DNA from: Proteobacteria bacterium UBA4656
GTDB taxonomy: Bacteria > Pseudomonadota > Gammaproteobacteria > Xanthomonadales > Ahniellaceae
Length of the DNA: 20,585 bases
Reading direction: 5' to 3'
NCBI GenBank assembly: GCA_002405525.1
Contig: DHLY01000151.1
Location: 2,768 to 23,352 of the forward strand
Below are positions 1 to 9,164 of the stretch, one piece after another (the stretch's first letter is position 1; each line of letters opens with the position of its first letter). The notes under the pieces are model-generated. The model ran no database searches and had not been told where the DNA came from. It saw only the letters and a list, made by a program, of their open reading frames with translations. The position numbers and the translations under genes are program-made.

Positions 1-79
1 CGAATCATGCACTGGCGTGCATGACCCGTGCGCGGGCCATCCATGGCCTGCCTGAGAGGCTGTCTTTTCACAGCCTCTC
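1..79 (+). repeat. Multi-hairpin interspersed repeat, copy R1 (partial, cut by the window edge)
   Basis: This is the right-hand ~80 bp of a ~150-bp repeat also found at 17077-17212 (inverted) and 20321-20585 (two tandem copies). Three hairpins can be read here. The first has an 8-bp stem at 5-12/17-24 with a 4-nt loop. The second has a 6-bp stem at 35-40/43-48 with a 2-nt loop. The last has a 10-bp perfect stem at 54-63/70-79 with a 6-nt loop. The last hairpin ends one base before the stop codon (81-83) of the minus-strand A2M gene, so it would lie at the extreme 3' end of that mRNA. No T-run follows it in either direction, so it is not a classical intrinsic terminator. No function is known to me; a REP-like element, small mobile element or 3'-UTR structure are all possible. 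Confidence 0.85.
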
Positions 80-80
80 G

Positions 81-3000
81 TCAGCGCGCCGGTTCGGTGA
101 CGGTGATCGTGCCGGCCGGGCCGCCGCGCGCGATCACCCCGTTGCGGTACATGTGCTCGGCGAAGGCCGGGGGCACCTGGAAGCTGCCGGTGGTCGTGGC
201 GCGGATGCGGTAGACGAACTCCTGCATCTCGCCCGCCACGCTGCCGTAGAGCACGACGCGGTCTTCGCGGATCTCCTCGTGGTCCGGCTGGAAGGTCGAT
301 TCCGGCAGGGCCAGGACCGGCGCCTGCGGCTCCGGCGCTCCTGGTGACGCTTCATCGGGCAGGCCGTCGCCGTCCTGGTCGATCGCTTCGACCGGAGCCT
401 CGACGCCGCCCTCGGCGGCCGTGCGCGGCACCAGCACCGGTTCGAAGCCTCCCGGCAACAGGTCGAGCAGGGCCACATTGTCCCAGCCGTTGCCCCGCAC
501 GCGCAGGCGCACCGTGAGTTCCTTGCCCTGCTCGACCGTGGTCGCAGGCTTGCCGTCCTCGCCGAAAAAGTCACGCTGCACTTCCAGGCCCTGACCCTGC
601 TCCGCCGGCAGAGGGTTGCGGTCGAAGCCCCGCTCGATCTGCGCCACCCACACCGTGCTTCCGTTTTCGGGTATCACCCGCAGGCGCGTCGCATCGGCGC
701 GGTACGAGCCGGCGAGCACGCCGCTCCGGACTTCACCGAAAGACGCCTTGCCATCGCGCCATTCCTGTTCGAAGCGCACCGGGGCGTCGGTCGATCCACC
801 GACGGCATCGAGCGCGAGTACCGCGAGCGCGCTGTTGAGGCTGTTCAGGCCCTGCTCGTTCACGGCACCGAGCAGCCGGGTGGTGGCTTCCGGGGTCAGC
901 AGGCGGGTCTGTTGGGGGAAGTGCTTGCCCAGCAGATAGAGACGCCACGCCTGCGCGCCCAGTGGATCGTAGTAGTCGCCATAACCCTGCTGCGTAAAGA
1001 CCGCCTCGCGTTCGGCCGCGGTGAGCTGCGACCAGGGTTTCGGCACCTCGTTGGCGCGCTCGCGATGGCGGCGCGCGAGCGGGGCGGCGGCTGCAGTCTG
1101 CTGCAGGCCGTGGAAGCTGGCTGCGACCAGCAGGCCGGCCAGATCGTTTCGCCAGGAGTCGGGCTGGTCGCGTTCGAGCTGCTCGACCAGGGCGGCCAGC
1201 GCATTGCCCGCCGCTTCGCCCTGGCGCACCTGCAGGTAGACGGCCAGCGCACGGGCGCGCAGGCCGGCAAGGTCGTTGCGGCTCGCGTCGAGCGCAGCCT
1301 GGGCCAGCCACTGGTTGGCGCGGTCGAGCAGATCTCCGGGCACGCGTTCGCCACGCTCACGGGCTTCCACCAATACCAGCACTGCGTACGCCGACACCAT
1401 CGGATCGACATACGGGCTGGCGGTCCAGGTGCCGAAACCGCCGTCACCGTTCTGGCGCGAGCGCAGGGTATTGAACAGCCCGGACAGATCGCCATCGCCA
1501 TGGCTGCGGCCGAGAGCCGGGTGCGAACGCAGCACCAGGCCCGGCAGGGCCTTGCTCGCCAACTGCTCTGTGCAGTTGTAGCGATAGTCGCCCAGCCAGG
1601 TGTCGAGACCGATGAGCGCCACCAGCGGCGACCTGGACGCCGCCAGCCGGCGCTGCGCGCGCTCGTCGAACACGGCGCGCAGGCCGGTGATGGCCGTGGG
1701 TCGCGCGACCGATTGCACCACGATCGTGGTCAGCGAGGGCTGCAGCGGCCGTACCGACACCTCGACCCTGCGCTGTGCGGCGAAGCGTCCACTGCTTGCG
1801 CGCAAGGTCACCGGCACCGCGCCCAGCGCTTGCTGGGCCCTCAGGCGCAGCCGCACCACGGTCTCTTCGCCGGGCTCGAGGCTGAACGCCGCCGGCGGCT
1901 CATCGACCAGGCCCAGGCCTTGCGCGATCTCGACGCGCAGATCGACCCGCACCGGTTCGGTGGCCCCCTCGATGGTGTTGGCCACGCCGACCGGCACCAC
2001 GAACTCATCGCCCGGCGCGACATGCGTGGGCAGAGTGGGGGTGAGTACGAAATCGCCGCGGATGGTCGTCTTGCCCTCGACGAGGCGCATGCGCTCGGGG
2101 CTTACCGCCACAGCCACCAGGCGCAGTTCGCCATTGAAGTGGTCGGGGGGCGCGAACTGGAAGGTCCTGGCCGCGTCGATGTCGACCACGCCCGACCACC
2201 ACACCGCCGGTTTCTCGCCTTTGCGCTTGAACGGGTTGAGATGGCGCGCTCCGGCGCCCTCGGCGTCGCCGCCGGGAGCGGAGGCGTCGGCAAAACGGGC
2301 GAACTCGGGCAACACGAGGTCGAGGATCTGCGCGCTCTCGACCTGATGCATCTTGCGGGCGAAGAACTGGTCGAGCGGATCGCCCACGCGGTAGCCGGCC
2401 ACCTGCAGGATGCCCTCGTCGACTGCGAACACCGCCACTCGCGCCGCCCCACCGGGATCGACCGTGATCGCCAGCGGCTGGCCCGGGCGCGAGCGCGGTG
2501 GGGCGCTCATCGACAGCGGCAACAGGCGCTGCGCGCGGTCGATGGCGAAGGGCACCACGCCCCAGGACAGGGGGCTCAGGTGGATGGCATCGCTCGCCGG
2601 GTCGCGCAGCAAGGTCACCGAGACATAGGCGTTGCCCTCGAGGCCCTCCGGCAGGCGGATGCGCTGCACGGTGCTGGTGGTGTCGACCTTGAACCACTGC
2701 TGGGCCCAGACGCGGTCGCGCTCGATGGTGATCAGGCCCGCGCCGGCATACGGCCCGCGGATCGACACCTCGATCGCCTCGCCGGGGGCGTAACTCGGCT
2801 TCGACAGGTTGATCTGCAGCTCGGCGTTGCGCTCGAGCGAGCGGCTGAGGTTGGCGTCGCCGGCCACCGTCCACGCCTGGGTGTTGAGCACACGCCCATC
2901 GCGGTCCTGGATCTCGAGCGCGAAGTCGCCTGGACGCGAGGTCGCGAGCACCAGCGACTGCGCCGTGGCCGCGGCGGCGAGTGGCTCGCGGCCGATTTCC

Positions 3001-6000
3001 TCGCGACGCTCACGCGAAACGAATCGGTACAGGCCATCCTCACGTCGGGTCAGCACCGAGACCATGCGCTTCTCGAAGCGCACGGCCTGCAGGCCCTCGA
3101 CGGCGAGCGGCGCGCCATCGGGACCGATCACCAGCATCTCGGCCGCCACGCGCGACCCGCGGTTCACGTAGCCCAGCGACTCGGGCGCCCTGATGCCCAC
3201 CAGCCACGGCTGGTCGGACACCAGGGCGCGCAAGGTCGACGCCACGCCCCGGCCGCTGCCGGGCTCGTAGGCCCGCACCAGCAGGTCGAGACGGTAGACG
3301 GCACGCTCATACTGGCCGAGCCCGAGGTCGAATTCAGCGCGACCTTCGGCATCCGTGCGGGCGTCCTCGAGTTCCTGCTGCACGCCCTCGAGCGCCTGGC
3401 GCGGGTCCAAGAACCGGAAGCCCGGGTGCTGGGCGAAGTCTGGCAGCACACTGGGCGTCAGCCGCAGCTGCGCGGTCACGCGCCGGTCCTGCGCCGGGGT
3501 ACCGAAAAGGTTTTCCACGTCGACCAGTGCCCTGAGCGCATCGGGGGCTACCCAGCCGCGCTCGGCCTGGGTCGAGAGCGCGGTCTTGACGCGCAGCGTG
3601 TCCGGCCGGAATTCGCGCACCTGCACGTTGGTGCTGCCCACCAGGCGGCGGTCGTCGTCGCGCGAGCCCTTGAGGAACAACTGCGCCATCCAGGTGCCCG
3701 AGGGGCCGCTCTCCGGCGGCGTGAAGTCGTGCCCCTCGAAGCCGGCGGCTCCGAAGCGGATGGTTTCTCGCGCGGCGAGGTTGCCGGCCGGATCGAGGAT
3801 GTCGAGTTCAAACGGCGCGCCCAGCGGCGTCCGCGCCCAGTCCTGCGCGCGCAGGATCACGCCGAGATGAACGGTCTCGCCAGGGCGATAGAGGCCGCGG
3901 TCGGAGAACAGCACCGCCTTGAGCGTGCCCGGATCGAGCATGTTCACTTCGCCACCGACGTCGAAGCGCGAGGTGTCGAGTCGCCGCGACCAGTCGCCGA
4001 CCGGCAGGAAGCTCATGTCGTCCCCGAGCGTGACCCGCAGCAGCACCGGCGTGCGCTCGCGCAGGAAGGCGTCGAATGGCGGCAGCGACGCGACGCCATC
4101 GACATCGCTCGACGCATCCGCGACCACCTGCCCGTTGCGGCCCACCACCGAGACCAGCGCACCAGACGCCGGAGTGCCGTCGGAAAGCCGCTGTACGAAG
4201 ACCTTGCGACGGCCATCGATTTCGGTCTTGGCCAGCACGCCGAGGTCGGTGAGCACCACCAGGCGCGTGTCCACCGCCTCACCCACGTTGCGGTCGAGAC
4301 GTTCGCGGCTGGACAGCGCGGCCTCGTCGGGGCGCATCGAGCGCAGCGACAGCAGGAAAACGCCGCGTTGGTCGGCGTTGAAGTACGCGCCGAGGTCGAC
4401 GCCACGATAGTGCGCCTTGGCCGGATCGCCGGTCGGGATGGCCAGAGTTTCCTCGAAACGCTCGACCAGCATGTCCTCGTCGACGCGCCACAGCGAGGGG
4501 TTCTGCAACTTGCCGTCGTTGTTGGCCACCAGCATTTGCAGTTGCTCGGGCAGCACGCGCCCGATCTCGAGCCGCACGTCCGGCGTGTTGCGCGCAGCGA
4601 TGCTCACGCGGCGCTCGCCGCGCAACGACAGCAGCGCGCCATCTCCCACGAACCGCAGAAGGCGGGGATAGTCAGGCACCTCCAGCAGGCGATGCTGCGG
4701 GTCGCCCAGCAGGAAGCCGCCGAAACTCCTGAGCCCCTTGGGCAACTCGAGCCAGAGGCGACGCTCGGGGGGCGCCTGATAGCGCAAGGTGATCGTGGAG
4801 GCCCACTCGCGTTCACCGGGCAGCAGTTCGAAGCGCAAACGCGTGGCGGCCTCGAGCGTCGCGGCATCCACCTCGCCTTCGGACCACGAATAGGGCAACT
4901 GGCGCTGGTACTCGCTCTCCGGATCGGCAAGGCGCGACGGGCTCGGCACGAAGCCTTCCGGCAACAGCCAGAGTCTGGCCTGCGCGGCGACGTCGCGGTC
5001 CTTGAGCGTGTCGTTGAACTGCAGCACCAGCAACTGCTTCGGCTCGCCGTTCTCATCGTCGACGACCATGCTGTCGACGCCATCGAGGCGCACGCTGTAG
5101 CGCGAAGGCAGTTGGACCACACTCGCGCCCTCCGAGGCACGGCCGGGGCCCGGCAGGCGGCTTTTCGCGCCCTCGGCAAGCTTCAGAACAATGTGGCCGC
5201 CGTTCTCCGGCACCACCAACGGCGCCGTCTGCACCCAGGCAGTGAGTCCATCCTCGGCCAGCCGCAGGTCGAACTCAGGGGGCGGCGTCGAGCGCAGGGC
5301 ACCGTCGCCGGCGGCGATGGCAAGCCGCGCGCGCAAGGCAGCACCGTCGACCGGGTGCGAGAACCGGACCGACCAGACCGCGCGCTTGAGGTTGACGTTT
5401 TCCGGGTCCTGGTAGAACTCGGAGGTCGCAATCTCGGCGCTGAATGCGGCGGATTCGAACGCCCAGCGGGTCTGAGCGAGCACGCGGCCCGAAGCGATGG
5501 CCCTTGCCGGGTCGATGCTCACCTCGAAGGACTCCCCGACCGGCCAATCCTCGGCCGGCTGGAAGGCGAGGGTCTGCTCGTCCTCGAAAGCCCAGCGCCC
5601 GGCGAGATCCGGCACCAGCCGCAGACCCTCGACCCGTGCGGCGGTTCCCGCGTCGGTACCGATGCGATCGAGGGCGGCCACCGGGGCGGAAAAGCGCAAG
5701 CGCAGCGGCGCGACACCGACCGGGCTGACGCTGTAGTCGCTGCGCGCCGGCGCTTCGACGCGCACGTGGATGGCGTCGGGCAGCGGCGGCACCTCGCGGG
5801 TGAACCACCAGGTCACGAGCGCTGCCAGGGCGAACACCACCAGCGGCCCACCCAGCCGAACATCCGGCCGGGCCCGGAACCAGGCGACGGCCTGCCCGAT
5901 CCAGGCCGGCGGCCTCCATTCGCCGAGAACACGCGCCGCGAACGGCTGCCCGGATGTCGCAGCGCTGGGCGACGGAACCGGCGCAGGCTGCGGCTCCGGG

Positions 6001-6035
6001 GACGACGACGGGACGGTTTCGTCCGAGGTACTCAT
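81..6035 (-). CDS. Membrane-anchored bacterial alpha-2-macroglobulin with thioester motif (YfhM-like)
   Basis: The protein (1984 aa) belongs to the bacterial alpha-2-macroglobulin family. These periplasmic traps cleave open in a bait region and covalently bind attacking proteases through an internal thioester. A Pro/Ser-rich N-terminal tail of about 60 residues is followed by one membrane helix (about 62-78), with the rest presumably in the periplasm. The family strand motif SDRGLYRPGETV is near residue 710, the A2M core around WWSGVV/HFNGELRL is near 1280-1300, and the thioester CxEQ reads C1488-T-E-Q. Near residue 1884 a D-x-D-G-D-G segment in a Pro-rich stretch resembles a TSP3 calcium loop. 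It is longer than E. coli YfhM (about 1650 aa) and uses a helix rather than a lipobox. I chose the ATG at 6035 because it precedes this tail and helix; the frame stays open to 6473 but that extension is not protein-like. The SD is weak. In many bacteria the family sits beside pbpC (PBP1C); none is in the window, though one could lie past the left edge. Confidence 0.93.
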   Translation of the reverse strand: MSTSDETVPSSSPEPQPAPVPSPSAATSGQPFAARVLGEWRPPAWIGQAVAWFRARPDVRLGGPLVVFALAALVTWWFTREVPPLPDAIHVRVEAPARSDYSVSPVGVAPLRLRFSAPVAALDRIGTDAGTAARVEGLRLVPDLAGRWAFEDEQTLAFQPAEDWPVGESFEVSIDPARAIASGRVLAQTRWAFESAAFSAEIATSEFYQDPENVNLKRAVWSVRFSHPVDGAALRARLAIAAGDGALRSTPPPEFDLRLAEDGLTAWVQTAPLVVPENGGHIVLKLAEGAKSRLPGPGRASEGASVVQLPSRYSVRLDGVDSMVVDDENGEPKQLLVLQFNDTLKDRDVAAQARLWLLPEGFVPSPSRLADPESEYQRQLPYSWSEGEVDAATLEAATRLRFELLPGEREWASTITLRYQAPPERRLWLELPKGLRSFGGFLLGDPQHRLLEVPDYPRLLRFVGDGALLSLRGERRVSIAARNTPDVRLEIGRVLPEQLQMLVANNDGKLQNPSLWRVDEDMLVERFEETLAIPTGDPAKAHYRGVDLGAYFNADQRGVFLLSLRSMRPDEAALSSRERLDRNVGEAVDTRLVVLTDLGVLAKTEIDGRRKVFVQRLSDGTPASGALVSVVGRNGQVVADASSDVDGVASLPPFDAFLRERTPVLLRVTLGDDMSFLPVGDWSRRLDTSRFDVGGEVNMLDPGTLKAVLFSDRGLYRPGETVHLGVILRAQDWARTPLGAPFELDILDPAGNLAARETIRFGAAGFEGHDFTPPESGPSGTWMAQLFLKGSRDDDRRLVGSTNVQVREFRPDTLRVKTALSTQAERGWVAPDALRALVDVENLFGTPAQDRRVTAQLRLTPSVLPDFAQHPGFRFLDPRQALEGVQQELEDARTDAEGRAEFDLGLGQYERAVYRLDLLVRAYEPGSGRGVASTLRALVSDQPWLVGIRAPESLGYVNRGSRVAAEMLVIGPDGAPLAVEGLQAVRFEKRMVSVLTRREDGLYRFVSRERREEIGREPLAAAATAQSLVLATSRPGDFALEIQDRDGRVLNTQAWTVAGDANLSRSLERNAELQINLSKPSYAPGEAIEVSIRGPYAGAGLITIERDRVWAQQWFKVDTTSTVQRIRLPEGLEGNAYVSVTLLRDPASDAIHLSPLSWGVVPFAIDRAQRLLPLSMSAPPRSRPGQPLAITVDPGGAARVAVFAVDEGILQVAGYRVGDPLDQFFARKMHQVESAQILDLVLPEFARFADASAPGGDAEGAGARHLNPFKRKGEKPAVWWSGVVDIDAARTFQFAPPDHFNGELRLVAVAVSPERMRLVEGKTTIRGDFVLTPTLPTHVAPGDEFVVPVGVANTIEGATEPVRVDLRVEIAQGLGLVDEPPAAFSLEPGEETVVRLRLRAQQALGAVPVTLRASSGRFAAQRRVEVSVRPLQPSLTTIVVQSVARPTAITGLRAVFDERAQRRLAASRSPLVALIGLDTWLGDYRYNCTEQLASKALPGLVLRSHPALGRSHGDGDLSGLFNTLRSRQNGDGGFGTWTASPYVDPMVSAYAVLVLVEARERGERVPGDLLDRANQWLAQAALDASRNDLAGLRARALAVYLQVRQGEAAGNALAALVEQLERDQPDSWRNDLAGLLVAASFHGLQQTAAAAPLARRHRERANEVPKPWSQLTAAEREAVFTQQGYGDYYDPLGAQAWRLYLLGKHFPQQTRLLTPEATTRLLGAVNEQGLNSLNSALAVLALDAVGGSTDAPVRFEQEWRDGKASFGEVRSGVLAGSYRADATRLRVIPENGSTVWVAQIERGFDRNPLPAEQGQGLEVQRDFFGEDGKPATTVEQGKELTVRLRVRGNGWDNVALLDLLPGGFEPVLVPRTAAEGGVEAPVEAIDQDGDGLPDEASPGAPEPQAPVLALPESTFQPDHEEIREDRVVLYGSVAGEMQEFVYRIRATTTGSFQVPPAFAEHMYRNGVIARGGPAGTITVTEPAR

Positions 6036-6595
6036 GGGGACTCGCGGCGGCGGCGGCGGGATTGCGCGTCCACGCCAGACTAACGAATGCGTCTGACCAC
6101 CTGCGGGCATCCATGGCGGAATCATGGCCGGATGCGGGCCGAAACGGGACATGCTGCAGGGCAGTGTGCGTTCAAGGCCGACTTGCACGGGAAAGCGCAG
6201 CCCAGCCGCCGTCCATCCCGAATGCGCGGATGTCGGGACCGCCGTCATGGAGCCACGTGCAGGGTGGTCTGGACCGCCCCGAGATCTCCGGATGCTCCGC
6301 CTCCTGAAGCCGGGGGGACTCCTGCGACAGCGCGTGGGTCGAGAGGATCGACGGCCGGTGCAGGCCCAGGTGATCCATCGGCGCTCCTGCAGCAGCCCGC
6401 AGGGCGTCCCACTGGCCGCGCTTGTCGGGTTGGGTCGGTCGAGCCACGAGCGACTGCCGGACCCGATCGGCAATGTCCCGCCAGCGGAAGCAGCGGGCCG
6501 TCGGCGACAGGTCTGGCTGCCGAAGTCTGCGTGACGCAGACCGGATGGCCTCCGGAACTGCCGGGGCGGTTGAGTCGCTCAAGCCATCCCCGGAA
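6036..6595. other. 560-bp intergenic gap without a supported gene
   Basis: Short frames exist on both strands but none gives a recognisable or protein-like product. It must hold the A2M promoter: a possible minus-strand -10 (TAGTCT, at 6077-6082) lies about 40 bp upstream of the A2M start, but no convincing -35 is visible at 16-18 bp. The left part of the gap could therefore be a long 5' leader or decayed sequence. Confidence 0.5.
6525..6541 (-). terminator. Inverted repeat downstream of the cytochrome gene, possible terminator
   Basis: A perfect 7-bp inverted repeat (6525-6531 with 6535-6541, 3-nt loop) lies about 55 bp past the stop codon of the minus-strand cytochrome gene. Only two T residues follow it in the direction of transcription, so it is at best a weak intrinsic terminator; it could also be a protein-binding palindrome. 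Confidence 0.3.
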
Positions 6596-7732
6596 TCAGG
6601 GTGCCTGCGCGGGCTCGAAGCTGTCGCCGAAGATGTTCTCGCAACCGGTCGGGCATGCGCCCGGGTAGCTCGACGGATCATCGGGATTGGTGCCCGCCCC
6701 GCGCTCGTCGCCATCGAGCACACCATCGCCATCGCGATCGATGGCACGCCTCCCGGTTCCGTTCGGAAGCAGCGTGTACGTCACCGCCATTCCGGCATCC
6801 GCAAGCGCCTCGAGACCTGCGAGGGTCTCCGTCTGTCCGCTCAGGTCGGTCAGGAATGAGCCGGTCGCCGACTGGTACAGGTAACCGCGCTCCACGCCCG
6901 AAACCACGACCTTGGCGATCAGCTGTGCACTGCCTGCATTGGCGATGGTGACGAGTTGGCTGCGGCGGGCCGTCCCGGTCGAGGCCGAGCCCCCCAGCGT
7001 CGCCTGGGCTCCGACCGAGGCGTGGGTTCCATTCTCGAAGCTGAGCACAAACGCGCTGACGTCGCGGCGCTGCTGGTCGCCGGTCGCGCCGGACGCGAAG
7101 CGGAAGACCGGAAGGCGGAAGAAATCGATCAAGGTCGGGTGAGCCCCGTCATGCGCAAATCCGAAGCCGCGCCGGTTGGTCGCCGACGTGGCACTGTCGA
7201 ATCCGTCCTTCTCGTGCATGTTGCGCAGTTGGGGGATGTTCATGTCCTGGGTAGTCAGCAGGAGATTGGCACTGATCACCGACGATCCGCCGCCGTTCGG
7301 GAGCGCGTGACAGGTGACGCACTGCCCCCCGGCAAGATTGCCCGTCATGTAGAGCGTCTGCCCGGCAACCGGGCTCCCCCCGGCAACGCTCGCCCGCAGC
7401 GATCCGTCGAGGTTGCGACTCGGGTTCGGCGGAAAGGAGATTGTGGCGAGATAGGCCTGGAGTCGCTGCATCTGTGCCGCGGTAAAGGCGGCGTCGGCAC
7501 CTTGCAGCACGGACGTGGTGCCGGCGAAGTGTCCGAGGGTCGCGCGATCGCCGCGCCAGTGGAACGGCTGCTCTCCGGAAAGGCCGACCAGCGTCTGCGT
7601 CAGCATCGGTCCCTTCATCGGATGGAAGTCACGGCATTGACCGCTTCCGGGCTGCAGAGCGCCGTTGCAGGCCTGGTCGAAGAGCTGCATCGTCCCTGCC
7701 GGGTCCCCGAGGTCCCATGCCAGCTGGTCCAT
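6596..7732 (-). CDS. C-terminal part of a split beta-propeller/cytochrome c protein (heme domain)
   Basis: This frame (378 codons from its first ATG) is not an independent gene. It continues the propeller ORF at 7752-9164 after a one-base shift, and its true reading begins at the frameshift near 7770. It carries the cytochrome c motif CVTCH (residue 138 of this frame, 615 of the joined protein). HPMKGPM and PFHWRGDR resemble sequences seen around hemes of di-heme cytochrome c peroxidase-like proteins. After the heme domain there is a beta-rich stretch, then a D-x-D-G-D-G calcium-loop motif with downstream GTNPDDP, as in TSP3-type repeats. The protein ends in IFGDSFE plus five residues, a C-terminal tag also seen in the M28-like neighbour. 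No signal peptide or SD precedes the internal ATG at 7732, which supports one original gene. The likely role is periplasmic or surface electron transfer or oxidation; the substrate is unknown. Confidence 0.85.
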   Translation of the reverse strand: MDQLAWDLGDPAGTMQLFDQACNGALQPGSGQCRDFHPMKGPMLTQTLVGLSGEQPFHWRGDRATLGHFAGTTSVLQGADAAFTAAQMQRLQAYLATISFPPNPSRNLDGSLRASVAGGSPVAGQTLYMTGNLAGGQCVTCHALPNGGGSSVISANLLLTTQDMNIPQLRNMHEKDGFDSATSATNRRGFGFAHDGAHPTLIDFFRLPVFRFASGATGDQQRRDVSAFVLSFENGTHASVGAQATLGGSASTGTARRSQLVTIANAGSAQLIAKVVVSGVERGYLYQSATGSFLTDLSGQTETLAGLEALADAGMAVTYTLLPNGTGRRAIDRDGDGVLDGDERGAGTNPDDPSSYPGACPTGCENIFGDSFEPAQAP

Positions 7733-7751
7733 GCGCGCATCGATGTGGCAA

Positions 7752-9164
7752 CTACCGCAGGCGGCCTGCCCCGAGGCCGGACGCCATGCGGGTGTTGTAC
7801 AGGAAGGGCCGGCCGTCGCGGACCACGGCAGGCGTCGGGTCGAAAAAGCTCACTCGCCCCCGTTGCTGCAGCGACTCCGTATCCAGAACGGTCACCGTGG
7901 CATCGAAACGGTCGAGAACGTAGAGCAGGTTGCGCGTGCCATCGAGCGCGAGGCCCGTCGGCCCCGCGCCGACATCGCGGGTCGCCAGTCGCGCGCCGGT
8001 GGCGGGATTGAACGCGGCGACGCTGTTCGAACCGAGCCCTGCCACGAAGGCGCGGGAGCCGTCCGTCGACACGGCCACGGCGCGCGGGTCGCCAACGGAC
8101 AGTGCACGGATCGCCGGTGCCACCGTGCGTTGGGTGTAGTCGAGGTGCGGATTCAGGTCGAAGGTCGCGGTGGCCGTGGTCCCGCCGGCCGGCAACAGAG
8201 CGTCCCGCACGCGCACGAAGACACTCTTCAGGTTGGGCTCGAAACGGACGTGGTTCAGCAGCTCGGTGCCCACCGCCAGCACCCGGCCGTCGGCCAGCGT
8301 CGTGACCGCCATCGGGACCGTCATCAGACGCTTCGCATACTGCACGCCAAGGGTCGACGCGTTGACCACCGCCATTTGGTGGCCCAGCAGATCCCAAGTC
8401 ACCGCGGCCGACCAATCGATGTTGTTGTCGTCGCGCCAGCGCCCGGCAGAGTCCTTGCGGACGATCAGGGACACGGGCGGGGCGGCCGGCAATCCGGGCC
8501 GGATCGCCGGCGAAAAAGCAGAACCTGCGTTCGGCGGCGGATTGGGAGCGCCCGCGTAGGGGCTGGCGGTCGAAGAGACCTTGCTCGTCGGCAGAATCGT
8601 CGTTTCGTTGCCGCTCTCGAAGATCGCGGCATAGACCCGTACGCCGTCGGTGGCCAGAGCGCGGGGTTTCTCGCCCGCGATCGCCACCAGGGACGGTGGC
8701 GTGGCCAGGCTTGTCGGCTGGAACACCTCGATCCGGTTCAACTGCGAGACGGACACGAAGGCCCGCTGCGGCGTTCCGGCGAAAACCACGTCGGACGGCT
8801 CGTCGCCGGTGAGCAGCGTTGCCACGACCCTGAGGCTCGCCAGGTCGACCACGCTCACGGAGTCGCTGATCTGGTTGACCACCCACGCCTCGGTGTTCGA
8901 GCGCGTGCGCACCGTCACCGGTTCGACCCCGACCGGGATCGAGCCCGCGCGAACCAGGTAGTGCGACGCACCGGTCACGTCGAACACCTCCAGCCGACCA
9001 GCGGCGGTGTTCACGGCGAGCAATCGGGAACCGTCCGGGGTCATTGCCACCGGATGGACATGCGGACTCTCGAAGTGGACGAAGTTCTGGGCGGCAGCCG
9101 GAAAAGACACGGAGGACACCACGACCGCAACGATCGCCCACTGGCGGAGCAGCGTCGCATTCAT
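7752..9164 (-). CDS. N-terminal part of the same protein: secreted YVTN-like beta-propeller, truncated by a frameshift
   Basis: The protein starts at the ATG at 9164 with a clear signal peptide (hydrophobic residues about 8-20, AAAQ cleavage region). It then shows repeated propeller blades, for example DSVSVVDLASLRVVATLLTG and NSVAAFNPATGARLATRDVG, typical of YVTN/lactonase-type seven-bladed propellers. The frame stops at 7752-7754 after 470 residues. Dropping one G from the run at 7769-7772 turns the end into GLGQAACGSCHIDARM and joins it to the downstream heme frame, restoring a CxxCH motif (C469, C472, H473). The joined product would be about 855 aa. As read, this fragment would be a propeller lacking its heme domain. 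The upstream SD is weak and no good promoter is visible. Confidence 0.88.
   Translation of the reverse strand: MNATLLRQWAIVAVVVSSVSFPAAAQNFVHFESPHVHPVAMTPDGSRLLAVNTAAGRLEVFDVTGASHYLVRAGSIPVGVEPVTVRTRSNTEAWVVNQISDSVSVVDLASLRVVATLLTGDEPSDVVFAGTPQRAFVSVSQLNRIEVFQPTSLATPPSLVAIAGEKPRALATDGVRVYAAIFESGNETTILPTSKVSSTASPYAGAPNPPPNAGSAFSPAIRPGLPAAPPVSLIVRKDSAGRWRDDNNIDWSAAVTWDLLGHQMAVVNASTLGVQYAKRLMTVPMAVTTLADGRVLAVGTELLNHVRFEPNLKSVFVRVRDALLPAGGTTATATFDLNPHLDYTQRTVAPAIRALSVGDPRAVAVSTDGSRAFVAGLGSNSVAAFNPATGARLATRDVGAGPTGLALDGTRNLLYVLDRFDATVTVLDTESLQQRGRVSFFDPTPAVVRDGRPFLYNTRMASGLGAGRLR
7769..7772 (-). other. Single-base frameshift site in a 4-base homopolymer
   Basis: On the coding strand the run reads GGGG (CCCC on the plus strand). 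Three Gs give one open frame from 9164 to 6596 with an intact CGSCH heme site; four Gs give a TAG stop 15 codons later in phase. It may be a sequencing error, a natural mutation or phase-variable slippage; the sequence alone cannot decide. A run of four is short for phase variation. Confidence 0.85.

Noticed and set aside
912..6083. A 1723-codon open frame on the plus strand opposite the A2M gene
   Set aside because: Its translation is Arg/His/Gln/Ala-rich with no domains, typical of the antisense frame of a GC-rich gene with strong codon bias. The minus strand encodes clear A2M motifs.
6110..6130. A fifth repeat copy suggested by CATCCATGG and GAATCATG near the A2M upstream region
   Set aside because: Only short words match, in the wrong order and without the hairpins.
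6036..6473. N-terminal extension of the A2M frame by 146 codons
   Set aside because: The extension is Arg/Pro/Ser-rich and not protein-like. The ATG at 6035 starts a plausible cytoplasmic tail and membrane helix.
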